Numbered from the stretch's first letter, positions 8,161-17,110 are shown. The stretch: 64,000 nt of DNA from Pseudomonas sp. SL4(2022) (GCF_026625725.1 NZ_CP113060.1:1556001-1620000); one strand, 5' to 3'. Made by a program: numbers and translations. The notes: generated from the letters alone by a model not told the origin.

Positions 8161-8587
8161 TACCGGACTCCTTGGTCAGTTGGCGCAGAGGAGAGATGTT
8201 GCCTATGCCTTCACCGCCGGATACCACACCACCGCCCTCACCACGCATCAATAGCCAGGCATGCGCACTCAGTCCATCTCCTCCGTCGCGAACCCCAAGA
8301 CACAGTACAGAGCGGCGGCCACGCAGGCGCAACATCAAAGCGGCAACTGTGGCTTGAGAAAGGCACAACGGCCTCCAAGGTAAGCGCCGAGCAGCCACAC
8401 TAACAGCCCACCCCACTGATCGTGCAGTGGGATCACAAGCTGGAGCCGTGTGGGCAGGAGGTGACTCGATACGTGCGCCGCCAAGTTTCAGCAGATAACG
8501 CCAAGGCACAAACAGCTGAGCAATTGGTAAGAATGAAAGGAATAGGGCAGCCTCGACGACACGAAGGCGATGAGCCGTAATGATCAA
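8153..8587 (-). CDS. Lasso leader peptidase (B2), transglutaminase-like
   Basis: A 144-residue protein of the transglutaminase-like (Transglut_core3) lasso B2 family. The nucleophile is Cys75 in PLCLSQA and the catalytic His is His109 in SAHAWLLM; the spacing and the downstream beta strands match the family. The first 35 residues are hydrophobic (LFLSFLPIAQLFVPW), as in many B2 proteins. In the pathway it cleaves the leader after binding by B1, releasing the N-terminus for cyclisation. It begins inside the stop of B1 (ATGA) and overlaps the kinase by 8 bases. I could not place the third catalytic acid with certainty. Confidence 0.85.
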   Translation of the reverse strand: MIITAHRLRVVEAALFLSFLPIAQLFVPWRYLLKLGGARIESPPAHTAPACDPTARSVGWAVSVAARRLPWRPLCLSQATVAALMLRLRGRRSVLCLGVRDGGDGLSAHAWLLMRGEGGGVVSGGEGIGNISPLRQLTKESGNA

Positions 8588-8868
8588 GCTGCAACCTCTA
8601 TAAGCATCCGGTCAGCGAGCTTGTGCAGTAACTCCAGAACGTCGTTGCGGATGACCTTGGGATCGGCGTGATAATCCACAGCTAAAGCATGGCAGAGCGC
8701 ATCCACTTGAAGTGGTCGCTCAAGGCGCTTCCAAATATCCGTAGCCACCGAATTGAGACCAAAGTAATGCCATTCGGACACACTCATGAGTACTAAGTCT
8801 CCACCTACCTCCGCAGCCAAAATGCCGGCATCTCTCGTGACGGTAGACCTTCCCGTGATCGCAGCCAT
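8584..8868 (-). CDS. Lasso leader-binding protein (B1), PqqD-like RRE
   Basis: A 94-residue PqqD-family protein, the RiPP recognition element that binds the precursor leader and presents it to B2. The pattern DAGILAAEVGGDLVLMS, then the YFGLNSVATDIWKRLE helix, then a winged-helix-like C-terminus (VIRNDVLELLHKL) is characteristic of the fold. The start at 8868 is preferred over an in-frame ATG at 8913 because a strong GGGGAGGAG ribosome binding site lies just before it. It is the first gene of the leftward operon; its promoter should lie in 8870-8960. Confidence 0.88.
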   Translation of the reverse strand: MAAITGRSTVTRDAGILAAEVGGDLVLMSVSEWHYFGLNSVATDIWKRLERPLQVDALCHALAVDYHADPKVIRNDVLELLHKLADRMLIEVAA

Positions 8869-9249
8869 CTTGCGACTCCTCCCCTTAAATATCCAAATTG
8901 TCGCACAGCGCAAGTCCTCCTGATAATCGATAAGTTAGGACGCCAGATAGCACACGATCAGCTTAGCGGTGTCCACTTTATCCCTGCACTCATCGGATTG
9001 TTTTGGCTCAATGCTTATTAGCCATCCACTATGGCCATACTGGTCATGGCTCAGGACTCTGCGAGGACCATCTGAGCAAAACGGGGCGCAGCCCGGATAC
9101 ACCCGGCATCTAAAGCAGCCGACAGACGCTTTCCCGACGCGTGCCAGGCACGCACAACTTGAGCCTCAGACAGACCCAACGTATCGTCGACACAATCTGC
9201 TGATAATGGTTGGCCTTTAGAGGCGCAATCAAATTGATATGGACGGTAA
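8869..9249. other. Divergent intergenic region between lasso B1 and manC
   Basis: About 380 bases that must hold the promoter of the leftward lasso B1 operon and that of the rightward manC gene. The only firm element is the B1 ribosome binding site (complement at 8876-8884). Two short open frames run through it in opposite directions but lack ribosome binding sites and family resemblance. I see no strong hairpin. Confidence 0.5.
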
Positions 9250-10716
9250 ATGAAGGCTAACGCTGTTGTTCCGGTGATCCTCTCGGGCGGAAGTGGTTCG
9301 CGCCTCTGGCCGCTTTCACGCAAGCAATGCCCCAAGCAATTCATCGCGCTGACCGGTGAGTTGTCGCTGTTTCAGCAAACAGTGCAGCGCCTCAATATTG
9401 ACGGCATGGCATCACCGTTATTGGTGTGTAACGTCGAACATCGTTTCCTGGTCAAAGAGCAGCTGGCGCGAATTAGCTCAACCCCGCAAAGCTTGGTGCT
9501 TGAGCCGTTTGGTCGGAATACGGCACCCGCTGTTGCCTTGGCGGCGCTACACCTGCTTGCGCAAGAGCGCGACGAACTCATGTTGGTGCTGCCTGCCGAC
9601 CATGTAATTGATGATGACTCGGGTTTTCTCAGCGCCCTTGAGGCAGGCGTGTCAGCAGCCGAGGCTGGCGAAATGGTGCTGTTTGGCGTGCAGGCCGTTT
9701 CCCCTGAAACAGGGTTCGGGTATATCAAGGCCAACTATGATGCGAGCGGTGGATTGCCCTTAGGCACCTACCGCGTGGATCGGTTTGTCGAGAAGCCAGA
9801 TGCCGTGCTTGCCTGCGAGTATGTGAGCAGCGGTGACTATCTCTGGAATAGTGGCATGTTTCTGTTCCGTGCCAGCCGCTATCTTGAGGAATTGCAAAGC
9901 CACGATCCGGATATTTATGACACCTGCATACTGACACTGGCGCGCAGTGAACTGCGCTCTGATGTCTTAACTGTTGACCCACACACATTCGCCTGCTGCC
10001 CGGATAATTCAATCGACTATGCCGTGATGGAGAAAACCTCACGCGCTTGTGTGGTGCCGATGTCTGCTGGATGGAGTGATGTTGGCTCCTGGTCTTCGCT
10101 GTGGGATGTGCGTGCCAAAGACAGCAATGGCAATGTGCTGAAGGGTGATGTGACCATTCACAACAGTTGCAGAAACTTCGTCCACAGCAGTTCCAGATTG
10201 GTTAGCCTGATTGGCCTGAATGATGTGGTTGTGGTGGAAACCAAAGACGCCGTGCTGGTTGCTCATAAAGAAGCAGTGCAGGACGTCAAGAGCGTTGTTG
10301 ATCGGCTTGATCGTGCCAATAGAGATGAAACCCATCAACATTGTGAAGTCTATCGGCCATGGGGAACCTACGATCTTTTAGACAGTGGTGCGCATCATCA
10401 AGTGAAGCGAATTATCGTCAAACCGGGTGCGCAGTTATCCTTACAGATGCACCATCACCGTGCCGAACATTGGATAGTCGTGTCAGGCACCGCCCAGGTT
10501 ACCTGTGATGACCGGGTATTCCTGCTCACCGAAAATCAGTCGACCTATATCCCTATTGCTTCCATTCATCGCCTGGCTAACCCTGGGAAGATTCCGCTGG
10601 AGATAATTGAAGTGCAGTCGGGCAGCTATTTGGGCGAGGACGATATAGAGCGGCTTGAAGATGTCTATGGACGTGAGACGCTGTTGCGCTCGGATGTGGA
10701 AACCCACAACAATTAG
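9250..10716 (+). CDS. manC: Mannose-1-phosphate guanylyltransferase / mannose-6-phosphate isomerase
   Basis: A 488-residue bifunctional type II enzyme of the ManC/AlgA/PslB/WbpW family. The N-terminal nucleotidyltransferase domain opens with ILSGGSGSRLWPLSRKQCPK (residues 12-31), and the FVEKPD motif lies near residue 180. The C-terminal cupin isomerase domain has GAQLSLQMHHHRAEHW (about residues 395-410). It makes GDP-mannose, the donor for mannose, rhamnose or fucose-type residues of a polysaccharide. The length is that expected for the family. It stands alone on this strand between two leftward operons. Several manC paralogues are usual in Pseudomonas, so this is most likely the copy dedicated to this locus. 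Confidence 0.9.
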   Translation: MKANAVVPVILSGGSGSRLWPLSRKQCPKQFIALTGELSLFQQTVQRLNIDGMASPLLVCNVEHRFLVKEQLARISSTPQSLVLEPFGRNTAPAVALAALHLLAQERDELMLVLPADHVIDDDSGFLSALEAGVSAAEAGEMVLFGVQAVSPETGFGYIKANYDASGGLPLGTYRVDRFVEKPDAVLACEYVSSGDYLWNSGMFLFRASRYLEELQSHDPDIYDTCILTLARSELRSDVLTVDPHTFACCPDNSIDYAVMEKTSRACVVPMSAGWSDVGSWSSLWDVRAKDSNGNVLKGDVTIHNSCRNFVHSSSRLVSLIGLNDVVVVETKDAVLVAHKEAVQDVKSVVDRLDRANRDETHQHCEVYRPWGTYDLLDSGAHHQVKRIIVKPGAQLSLQMHHHRAEHWIVVSGTAQVTCDDRVFLLTENQSTYIPIASIHRLANPGKIPLEIIEVQSGSYLGEDDIERLEDVYGRETLLRSDVETHNN

Positions 10717-10906
10717 TTCGCAGCAGATCATATAGTGGGCACGGCTGCTCAATGGCATGTCAAAATTTACAGCCATGGGGTACTGATCAGCTGCCTGGCA
10801 GACTGAATAAACTGCTAAGGCACTACATGACAGCTCCGCGCACCCACAATTAAATACGTTTAAATCACCCCTCAAGACATTGATTAGACTGCACTACGCA
10901 ATACAT

Positions 10907-12139
10907 TCAGTTGCTGCTGCATTCGGATTTTCTTAGCCCGATTATCAGCCCTACGGGCAGCCACAAAATAATCCAGTAAACACTCGGCCGATGAAATATT
11001 GCATGAACGTCCGAGACCATGGCGACCATTCCCAGAACTAGCATGGCAAGAGCAACTCTGGCCTCAAGACGTTCTCTGAGTTTCCAGGCCTTTTGGAACA
11101 GGCTTAACAACATGGCTATAAATAAAACGATAGCCAGCACACCATACTCATACCACAGTTGCAGATACAGGCTGTGCGCATGAAAGACGGTGTCACCCCA
11201 TGGGTAGCGGAAAACCATATCGGTGCCAGCGCCGTTACCGAGCAGCCAGAATTCGGGGAGACGCTGGAGCCAACCCAACCAAATCAGGCCACGTTGACTG
11301 GTTCCAAGGCGCCACTCGTTGTGAACTTCCGGCCAAAATAACGCCAGCATGCCAACCAACGATGTAAAGCCGACGATCAGTAATAACTTAGCGCGTGGCC
11401 TAGGTGACAGAATAAGAAGTGTCAGGTATGCCGCAAGAGCGGAGAACCAAGCCCCTCGCGAGAAAGTTAACAATACATAGATGAGTATGCCGGCCAGGCC
11501 GAGCAAGGTGAGTACAAGATATGAAGTGCGCGCCTGATACTCCACTAACAGCCCGAGCAGCACGATGCCAAAAAAACCATAGTACAAGCCTGCCGGAATG
11601 GGATGAGAAAAATCGGCGAAGCCTTGCCAGCCCAACTCAAAAAGACGTCCTGTGTACCTCACAGTTTCGTAATCCAGAGGTTTCCCCAAGACCATAAACT
11701 GATAGTAAATAGTCATCCACGCAAAACCGGCCGCTAAAAATGCTGCAGCCAACAAGGGCATATAAAGACGCCTTGAGTGCAACAAATAGGTGACGGAAAA
11801 AACATATAACACTATGAATAGACAGATCTTCGCCCAATAGCCCGCCGGATGTTCTGCATCTGTTGCAAGCGCCCCCCTCAATAGAACCCAAATGACCAGA
11901 GCAAGGAATATAAGTGCACACGGCTGTTTCCAAAGCGCTAGCGACAGCTGCTCATTTATGAACAACACCAGAGCAGGTATGAAGAGCAGCAAATGCACCT
12001 GGGTGGCCTGTTGGCTGCCATCGTTATTGAATAAGAACCCACCGAGCTGTACGAAAAGACCAATACTTAACAGCACACACGCAATCGCTGATATTTTTTC
12101 TCGGTGCACCCCTGAAAGGGCGGGGAAAACATGTCTCAT
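10907..12139 (-). CDS. O-antigen ligase / polymerase-like membrane protein (Wzy or WaaL type)
   Basis: A 410-residue protein with about 10-12 hydrophobic segments. A large periplasmic loop around residues 265-320 includes TSQRGLIWLGWLQRLPEFWLL and the HAHSLYLQLWYEYG motif, which is the signature of the Wzy_C/O-antigen ligase superfamily (conserved His in the loop). It probably polymerises or ligates repeat units at the periplasmic face of the inner membrane. A second protein of the same superfamily is encoded at 12976-14244, so which one is polymerase and which is ligase cannot be told from sequence. It is the last gene of the leftward polysaccharide operon. Confidence 0.8.
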   Translation of the reverse strand: MRHVFPALSGVHREKISAIACVLLSIGLFVQLGGFLFNNDGSQQATQVHLLLFIPALVLFINEQLSLALWKQPCALIFLALVIWVLLRGALATDAEHPAGYWAKICLFIVLYVFSVTYLLHSRRLYMPLLAAAFLAAGFAWMTIYYQFMVLGKPLDYETVRYTGRLFELGWQGFADFSHPIPAGLYYGFFGIVLLGLLVEYQARTSYLVLTLLGLAGILIYVLLTFSRGAWFSALAAYLTLLILSPRPRAKLLLIVGFTSLVGMLALFWPEVHNEWRLGTSQRGLIWLGWLQRLPEFWLLGNGAGTDMVFRYPWGDTVFHAHSLYLQLWYEYGVLAIVLFIAMLLSLFQKAWKLRERLEARVALAMLVLGMVAMVSDVHAIFHRPSVYWIILWLPVGLIIGLRKSECSSN

Positions 12140-12209
12140 GTCTATTGATAGTCTTTATTAATTTTATATATATAAATATTCATGCACACCGTACGCGATA
12201 CAGGTAACG

Positions 12210-12974
12210 CTATTTATTAATCAAGTTTTGGCTGCGCGCGTGCAACAGCAAAAGCATATAAAAAAAATTGGTTTTTATGTAGCGCCAGAATAAGCGTTGA
12301 GGTTCTTGATAAAGGCGAAAACACCATTCCATGCCCAGTTGCTGCATCCAGTAAGGTGCCCGCTTCAGCTCGCCCGAAATAACATCAAACGAGCCACCCA
12401 CGCCCATGCCTATCTTGACACCGAGCTGTGGCCAGTACTGTTGCAGCAGCAGTTCCTTCTTCGGTGAACTCATCCCGACAAATAACAGGTCAGCACCACT
12501 GGCGCGTATATCTTCAACCACAGCGGCTTCCTCTTCAGCCCTGAAATAGCCGTCACGGACGCCGACAATACGTAAACCCGGATACTGGCTGACCAAGCGC
12601 TGAGCTGCTGACTCAACAACGCCTGTTCGAGCGCCCAACAGATAGACCGAGGCATTCGTTTTTACAGCCAGAGCACAGAGCTTGTGCATCAGGTCAATCC
12701 CTGCACAGCGCGGTGGTGCCGGGATGTCGAGCCATTTGAGGCCAATGGCAATCCCAGCACCATCAATATGAATACGCTCGGCTTCATGCAGGGCGCGCAT
12801 TAGAAAAGGTGTCGCGCGTGCATCTATCAGCTTGGCAACATTCAGGCCTTCCAGACGGAGTCGGACGCCACCGTTCAAGGCTCGCGTCGCGTCTTCAATG
12901 AGTGCCTGTTCTGCGAGCAGATCCAGGGGGCAGCCCAGAAAGTCGATACGCGTATTAGAGGACGTCTGGTTCAT
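12210..12974 (-). CDS. WecG/TagA/CpsF family glycosyltransferase
   Basis: A 254-residue protein of GT family 26. The conserved stretches are DGAGIAIGLKWLDIPAP (about residues 80-96), VYLLGARTGVVESAAQRL, ILVVGVRDGYF-like residues, and LLFVGMSSPKKELLLQQYWP, followed by the GVGGSFDVISGELKRAPYWMQ stretch that is diagnostic of the family. Enzymes of the family transfer ManNAcA, ManNAc or Glc to a lipid-linked acceptor at the cytoplasmic membrane. The start at 12974 is chosen because it sits immediately after the stop of the upstream gene (TGACATG). It is the only classical glycosyltransferase in the window, so others must lie outside it. Confidence 0.85.
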   Translation of the reverse strand: MNQTSSNTRIDFLGCPLDLLAEQALIEDATRALNGGVRLRLEGLNVAKLIDARATPFLMRALHEAERIHIDGAGIAIGLKWLDIPAPPRCAGIDLMHKLCALAVKTNASVYLLGARTGVVESAAQRLVSQYPGLRIVGVRDGYFRAEEEAAVVEDIRASGADLLFVGMSSPKKELLLQQYWPQLGVKIGMGVGGSFDVISGELKRAPYWMQQLGMEWCFRLYQEPQRLFWRYIKTNFFYMLLLLHARSQNLINK

Positions 12975-12975
12975 G

Positions 12976-14244
12976 TCAGGGTACGAGAGCAAGAGTGGGT
13001 CTGGAGGTATTGCGCAATGCCGCACCGCTCAATAGCCAGAAGGCAGCAGTGCCAGATACCGAGAGCACATGCTCAGAACTGACAAGCGTGGTGGCGATGC
13101 CGAGTGACAACCAGAAAGCAGCCAGCGACAAAGGGTCACCATGGCGACGGTAGTTGTGCCACAGAGCATGGGAAACATTGGCGTAAAACCACAGGAATAT
13201 CAGCGCGGCGGGCACGCCAAGTTGATAGGCGATGCTGAAAATGGCGCCCTCACCGCCACCAATCAGCACTTGGCTATTCTGAGCGGCCACTGCGCCCTGT
13301 TGTCCGATCCCTGCACCAATCACCATGACCTGGGGCAGGTCAATAATATTTTTTTGGAGCGCAAACCAGTGTCCGATTGTTGAACCGTCGAGAAAATTGA
13401 CACTGGTGTAGACGATTTTCTTGGCCGCTACAGCGATGGCGATACAGGCACCGACAGCCATGACTATGCGAGCTAAAGGTGAATGAAACAGCGATGTGCC
13501 CGTTGCCAGGTAACCAATCAGCGCCAGACTGGCCGCCAACATGGCGCCCCGTGTACCGGACATCCATATGCCAACAAACAGCAGGGCGCACAGTAGGAGT
13601 CCCATGAAGCGCGCTCGCCGCTCCAGCCAGGCCACAGATATCATCGCGGCAACCGCGAGGAACATACCCTGCGCCAGTGGCGAAGCTAACAGGCCGGCCG
13701 CGCGGCGCTCCCTTTCGACACCCCCATAGAAATTCCAGGGTAGTCCGCTCTCCGGGTTGGCCCCCAACAGCACGCCTTTCACGTTCAGTATGTAGCGTGG
13801 AAAGTGGATGGTATCGATCCAGAAGCGGGTGTGGCGCAGCTCCCATGCTCCGAAGAGCATGCTGGCGAGTCCCAGCAACACCAACAACGCGGCGAGCCTG
13901 CGCAGTTGCGCCGGCTGTAACACGCAATAGAACCCTGTCAGGAACAGCAGCACTGGAATCATCAGCGTGCCGTACGAGCCGATCAGAATGCCAAGCGGGG
14001 TCTGACCTCTGTTTATCAGCAGGTAAACCAGGGCCAGGCTGCTGTATATCAATATCGGCAACAAGAGACGCAACGGCATGCGCACGCTGATCAAACAACA
14101 CCCTGCCATCAGAACGATCACGGCGTCACGCACATAACGCAGCAGGCCGGCTGCTGGCGATGCACCACCGTCGTACAGCCAGGCGGTGGCCAAGTCACCC
14201 AGGTGAATCCACAGGACCAGTACTGCGAGTAGGGCGAACCTCAT
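12976..14244 (-). CDS. O-antigen ligase-like polysaccharide polymerase, second copy
   Basis: A 422-residue polytopic protein with about 11 membrane segments. The SGTRGAMLAASLALIGYL stretch (about residue 235) and a large loop with GAGIGQQGAVAAQ and QLGVPAALIFLWF are typical of the Wzy_C / O-antigen ligase group. The start at 14244 (MRFALLAVL) is chosen because it overlaps the preceding stop by 4 bases and begins at the first membrane helix; the longer frame has an unlikely N-terminus. It lies in the middle of the overlapping leftward operon and probably polymerises or ligates the polysaccharide. Confidence 0.78.
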   Translation of the reverse strand: MRFALLAVLVLWIHLGDLATAWLYDGGASPAAGLLRYVRDAVIVLMAGCCLISVRMPLRLLLPILIYSSLALVYLLINRGQTPLGILIGSYGTLMIPVLLFLTGFYCVLQPAQLRRLAALLVLLGLASMLFGAWELRHTRFWIDTIHFPRYILNVKGVLLGANPESGLPWNFYGGVERERRAAGLLASPLAQGMFLAVAAMISVAWLERRARFMGLLLCALLFVGIWMSGTRGAMLAASLALIGYLATGTSLFHSPLARIVMAVGACIAIAVAAKKIVYTSVNFLDGSTIGHWFALQKNIIDLPQVMVIGAGIGQQGAVAAQNSQVLIGGGEGAIFSIAYQLGVPAALIFLWFYANVSHALWHNYRRHGDPLSLAAFWLSLGIATTLVSSEHVLSVSGTAAFWLLSGAALRNTSRPTLALVP

Positions 14245-15242
14245 TGCCGTGCAGCCTGCTTCAAGCGCGCGCGATACTGTCGCCAGCGCTGTAACTCGCC
14301 CACCAGGCCAGCACCGAGAAGCTGCAGGGCAAGCCTCTTCAGGATCGCCTTGAGACGATCTTTCCAGCCCCACGCCACTCGGCCGATCCATTCATCAATG
14401 GCCGCCACAGAAGCGGCCTGTGCCGGCTGTATAGGCTGCGGTACGCGTTGTGCTGGCCGTTGCGCTTCCAGCCATAGCGTGCCCGGCAAGCTGCTGAGTG
14501 GGTTGACACCACAATGGATCACCGAGAAGCCGGCAGCTTCGGCAAGGCGCCGGAGAGAGTCTGCACAGAAATACGTCAGGTGTGCAGGGTGCACAAACAA
14601 GCGCGTATGCCAGTCACTCATCAGATCCGGCACTTCGATCCACACATATCCACCGGGGCGTAATCGCTGAGCAGCGTCCTCCAGAAACCCGCGCGGGTCG
14701 ATCAGGTGTTCCAGTACATGAAAGGCCACAACGGCGTCTTGGCTGGCCGGCATCAGGTCACGGAGACTGCCGACAAAGTCCACGGTCGCGCCTTCCAACA
14801 GGGCTTCGCGTTGTGTCTTGTCTGGCTCGCTCGCGCTTAAATGCAGGTCGGGGCGTACGGCGGCGGCCTGGCCGAGAAATGCGCCAAACCCTGAGCCCAT
14901 TTCAAATACATGAGCGCTTTGATGCAACTTGGGGGCGAGCAGCGACACACGCAGCTGGGCGGTCTCACGATCGCCGCGCCATGCAAAGAAACGCTCGGTG
15001 CTGTTCCAGGGGACCTCAGCAGGAAACAGACGCCGATATGCACCGGCATAAAAACGTGCAAGGCCGGCTTCGCTGAAGCCGGGGCTCAGATACACGGCTG
15101 CACAATACCCGCAACGCCGCAGAGTCTGCTGCGAATGTGCATAGGGCTCAGGCCAGAAGTGCCGTTGAGCGTGCGTGCTGCCGCACATCCGGCACTGCCC
15201 GGTATCGGCTGCCAGGCCCCAATCATGCCTGCGGTCAGCCAT
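14241..15242 (-). CDS. Class I SAM-dependent methyltransferase with N-terminal zinc ribbon, second copy
   Basis: A 333-residue protein with the same layout as the one at 1273-2232. A zinc-ribbon-like N-terminus has CRMC and CGYC pairs (about residues 16-56) and the YLSPGFSEAGLARFY segment. A Methyltransf_23 domain follows with VFEMGSGFGAFLGQAA (about 115-130) and VVAFHVLEHLIDPRGF. The likely start is MADRRHDWG at 15242, overlapping the amidotransferase stop by 8 bases. It presumably methylates a sugar of the repeat unit or a lipid-linked intermediate; the exact acceptor is unknown. Confidence 0.8.
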   Translation of the reverse strand: MADRRHDWGLAADTGQCRMCGSTHAQRHFWPEPYAHSQQTLRRCGYCAAVYLSPGFSEAGLARFYAGAYRRLFPAEVPWNSTERFFAWRGDRETAQLRVSLLAPKLHQSAHVFEMGSGFGAFLGQAAAVRPDLHLSASEPDKTQREALLEGATVDFVGSLRDLMPASQDAVVAFHVLEHLIDPRGFLEDAAQRLRPGGYVWIEVPDLMSDWHTRLFVHPAHLTYFCADSLRRLAEAAGFSVIHCGVNPLSSLPGTLWLEAQRPAQRVPQPIQPAQAASVAAIDEWIGRVAWGWKDRLKAILKRLALQLLGAGLVGELQRWRQYRARLKQAARQ

Positions 15243-17076
15243 AAAACTTCCGGTACCAGAGCGCCACCGACAGCGCGAGCCACAGGGTGCTGTGCTGATT
15301 ATCGGTCGCCAGGCGGCTGCGCAGTTTGTCGGTATTGAGAAATGCACGGAGTGCACTGGGCATATCGTTCAACAACTCCTGCCAGGGCAGTCGGCTGACG
15401 AGAAACTGCTCGGCATGGCCAAACCCGGTATTTTTGGGTGTGTCGGTGATTGACGCCGGTAACAGTCCTCTGAAAGCTGTGCGCAATAGTGTTTTCGAAT
15501 GACGCTCACTGACACGCATCAAGGCTGGTGTACTGAGGGCGCGCTCGACCAGCCGATGATCCATGAAGGGACTGCGCAGCTCGACCCCAGCGCTCATGCT
15601 ATTACGGTCAGCAATGCGCAGCACCATGGGCAGCAGGTTATTCAGCTGGTCCTGACGCAAGAGGTCTTCCAGGCTGCTGCGCATGCCATTCTGTATCGCC
15701 GCGAGGCGGTGCCGCTGTGAGTCCCAGAGATCATCGCTCATCAGGTCTGCACTGGGCCTGTGCCGACGCAGCAAGGTGCTCAGCGGCGCACGTGGTAGCT
15801 CCCATACCAGACGATTAAGCAGAAGCCCCGGAGGAAATGCCCGATGCCTGAGCATGTTCACCAACCCGACAAGGCGTCCCGACTTCAGAGCATCACGCGC
15901 GGCCACGGACAGGTAACGCGCGGGATAGCCACCAAACAGTTCATCCGCGCCTTCCCCGGAAAGCACTACTTTGTAACCCTGTTCGCGAATCGCCCTGTAG
16001 GTTCTGAAACTGGCCAATGCCGATGGGGTGGCGAAAGGCTCACCCTGTACCCCGACCAGCGCCATCAATTCATCGGCTGACGGGATAGGAGAATACCGCA
16101 CGATACGGTGCAGGTCGGCATGGCCACTCGACTGCATCAGTGCTGCTGCGCGGGCGGTTTCATCAAACGGCGCTTGCTCTGCCTCGCAGTACCCATACGT
16201 GAAGGCGCCCGTGAGGGCTTGCCGAGGCTGCTGGCTGGCATTCAGGGCCACACGGGTGATGATGGCGCTGTCCAATCCGCCTGACAACAAACTGGCCACT
16301 GGCACATCCGCACGCAAACGCAGACGAATGGCATCTTCCAGCAGCGGCCGCAACTCAGCCGCAGACAGCGGTGCCATGCTGCCTGGCTCAGGCCATTGGT
16401 GATAAGGCCGGGCGCTGAAATGCCCGGTACGGCTCATGCGGCAAACCATGCCGGGCGGTATCGCGTGAATACCCTTGAAGAAGGTGGCCGTTCCCTGTTC
16501 GGAAAACCCGGTGACCAAGAAGTCGAAGAGCTTTTCAGGATTAGGCGCTGGATATCCGCCGCGCATAACCGCAATGGCACTGATCTCGCTGGCCAGCGTC
16601 GCCTCGCGGCCGTCGTGATGCAGGTACAGCGGCTTTACCCCGAGCCGATCACGGCAATACACCAGATCTCCGCTGGACGAATCCCACAGCACCACTGCCC
16701 ACATGCCATTGCAGCGTGAGAAAACCGCCTCGCCCCAGATGCGCCAACCGTGCAGCAGTACTTCTGTATCGCCATCTGTCACGAAGACGCAGCCAAGCTC
16801 ACGCAACTCGTTACGCAGTTCAACAAAGTTATAAATAGCCCCGTTAAAAACCAATGTTGTGCCGGTCAGCGGGCAGCGCATGGGTTGTTGTGCGGCACGA
16901 CTGGTATCAAGAATGGCCAGGCGACAATGGCCGAGCACGGTCAAAGGTGCCTGCTCGACCTGATGCAGCGCTTCTGCATCAGGGCCGCGCCGCGCCAATG
17001 TATTCAGTGCATGCTGGGCGCGTCGTTGCAGGTTGTCTGATACGCCAAAGGCGCGTACTGCAATCAGGCCGCACAT
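15235..17076 (-). CDS. AsnB-like glutamine amidotransferase of the polysaccharide locus
   Basis: A 613-residue glutamine-hydrolysing asparagine synthetase homologue. Unlike the lasso cyclase at 4449, it keeps the N-terminal nucleophile Cys2 (MCGLIAV). It has the full GATase II domain with RLAILDTS and FNGAIYNF, and the PP-loop SLLSGGLDSAIITRVAL near residue 265. It should therefore use glutamine as nitrogen donor to amidate a carboxylate. In surface-polysaccharide and exosortase-type loci such enzymes are thought to amidate uronic acids or aminoacyl groups. It is the fourth gene of the leftward operon; its 3' end overlaps the methyltransferase. Confidence 0.85.
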   Translation of the reverse strand: MCGLIAVRAFGVSDNLQRRAQHALNTLARRGPDAEALHQVEQAPLTVLGHCRLAILDTSRAAQQPMRCPLTGTTLVFNGAIYNFVELRNELRELGCVFVTDGDTEVLLHGWRIWGEAVFSRCNGMWAVVLWDSSSGDLVYCRDRLGVKPLYLHHDGREATLASEISAIAVMRGGYPAPNPEKLFDFLVTGFSEQGTATFFKGIHAIPPGMVCRMSRTGHFSARPYHQWPEPGSMAPLSAAELRPLLEDAIRLRLRADVPVASLLSGGLDSAIITRVALNASQQPRQALTGAFTYGYCEAEQAPFDETARAAALMQSSGHADLHRIVRYSPIPSADELMALVGVQGEPFATPSALASFRTYRAIREQGYKVVLSGEGADELFGGYPARYLSVAARDALKSGRLVGLVNMLRHRAFPPGLLLNRLVWELPRAPLSTLLRRHRPSADLMSDDLWDSQRHRLAAIQNGMRSSLEDLLRQDQLNNLLPMVLRIADRNSMSAGVELRSPFMDHRLVERALSTPALMRVSERHSKTLLRTAFRGLLPASITDTPKNTGFGHAEQFLVSRLPWQELLNDMPSALRAFLNTDKLRSRLATDNQHSTLWLALSVALWYRKFYG

Positions 17077-17110
17077 GTCGGTTGCTCAAGCGTGTTCATG
17101 AATGTGCCAC

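Noticed and set aside
8969..9220. 83-codon open frame between lasso B1 and manC
   Set aside because: Composition is not protein-like, there is no ribosome binding site, and an overlapping opposite-strand frame competes with it.
9250..10716. algA of the alginate operon
   Set aside because: The family is the same, but no alginate biosynthetic genes adjoin it; it belongs to a different polysaccharide locus.
13340..14101. 253-codon frame on the same strand as the second polymerase gene, in another reading frame
   Set aside because: Arg/His/Gly-rich out-of-frame product of a GC-rich membrane protein gene; no family match.
15235..17076. Second lasso cyclase in the polysaccharide operon
   Set aside because: It keeps Cys2 and the complete glutaminase domain, and no precursor or B gene lies near, so it is a true amidotransferase.
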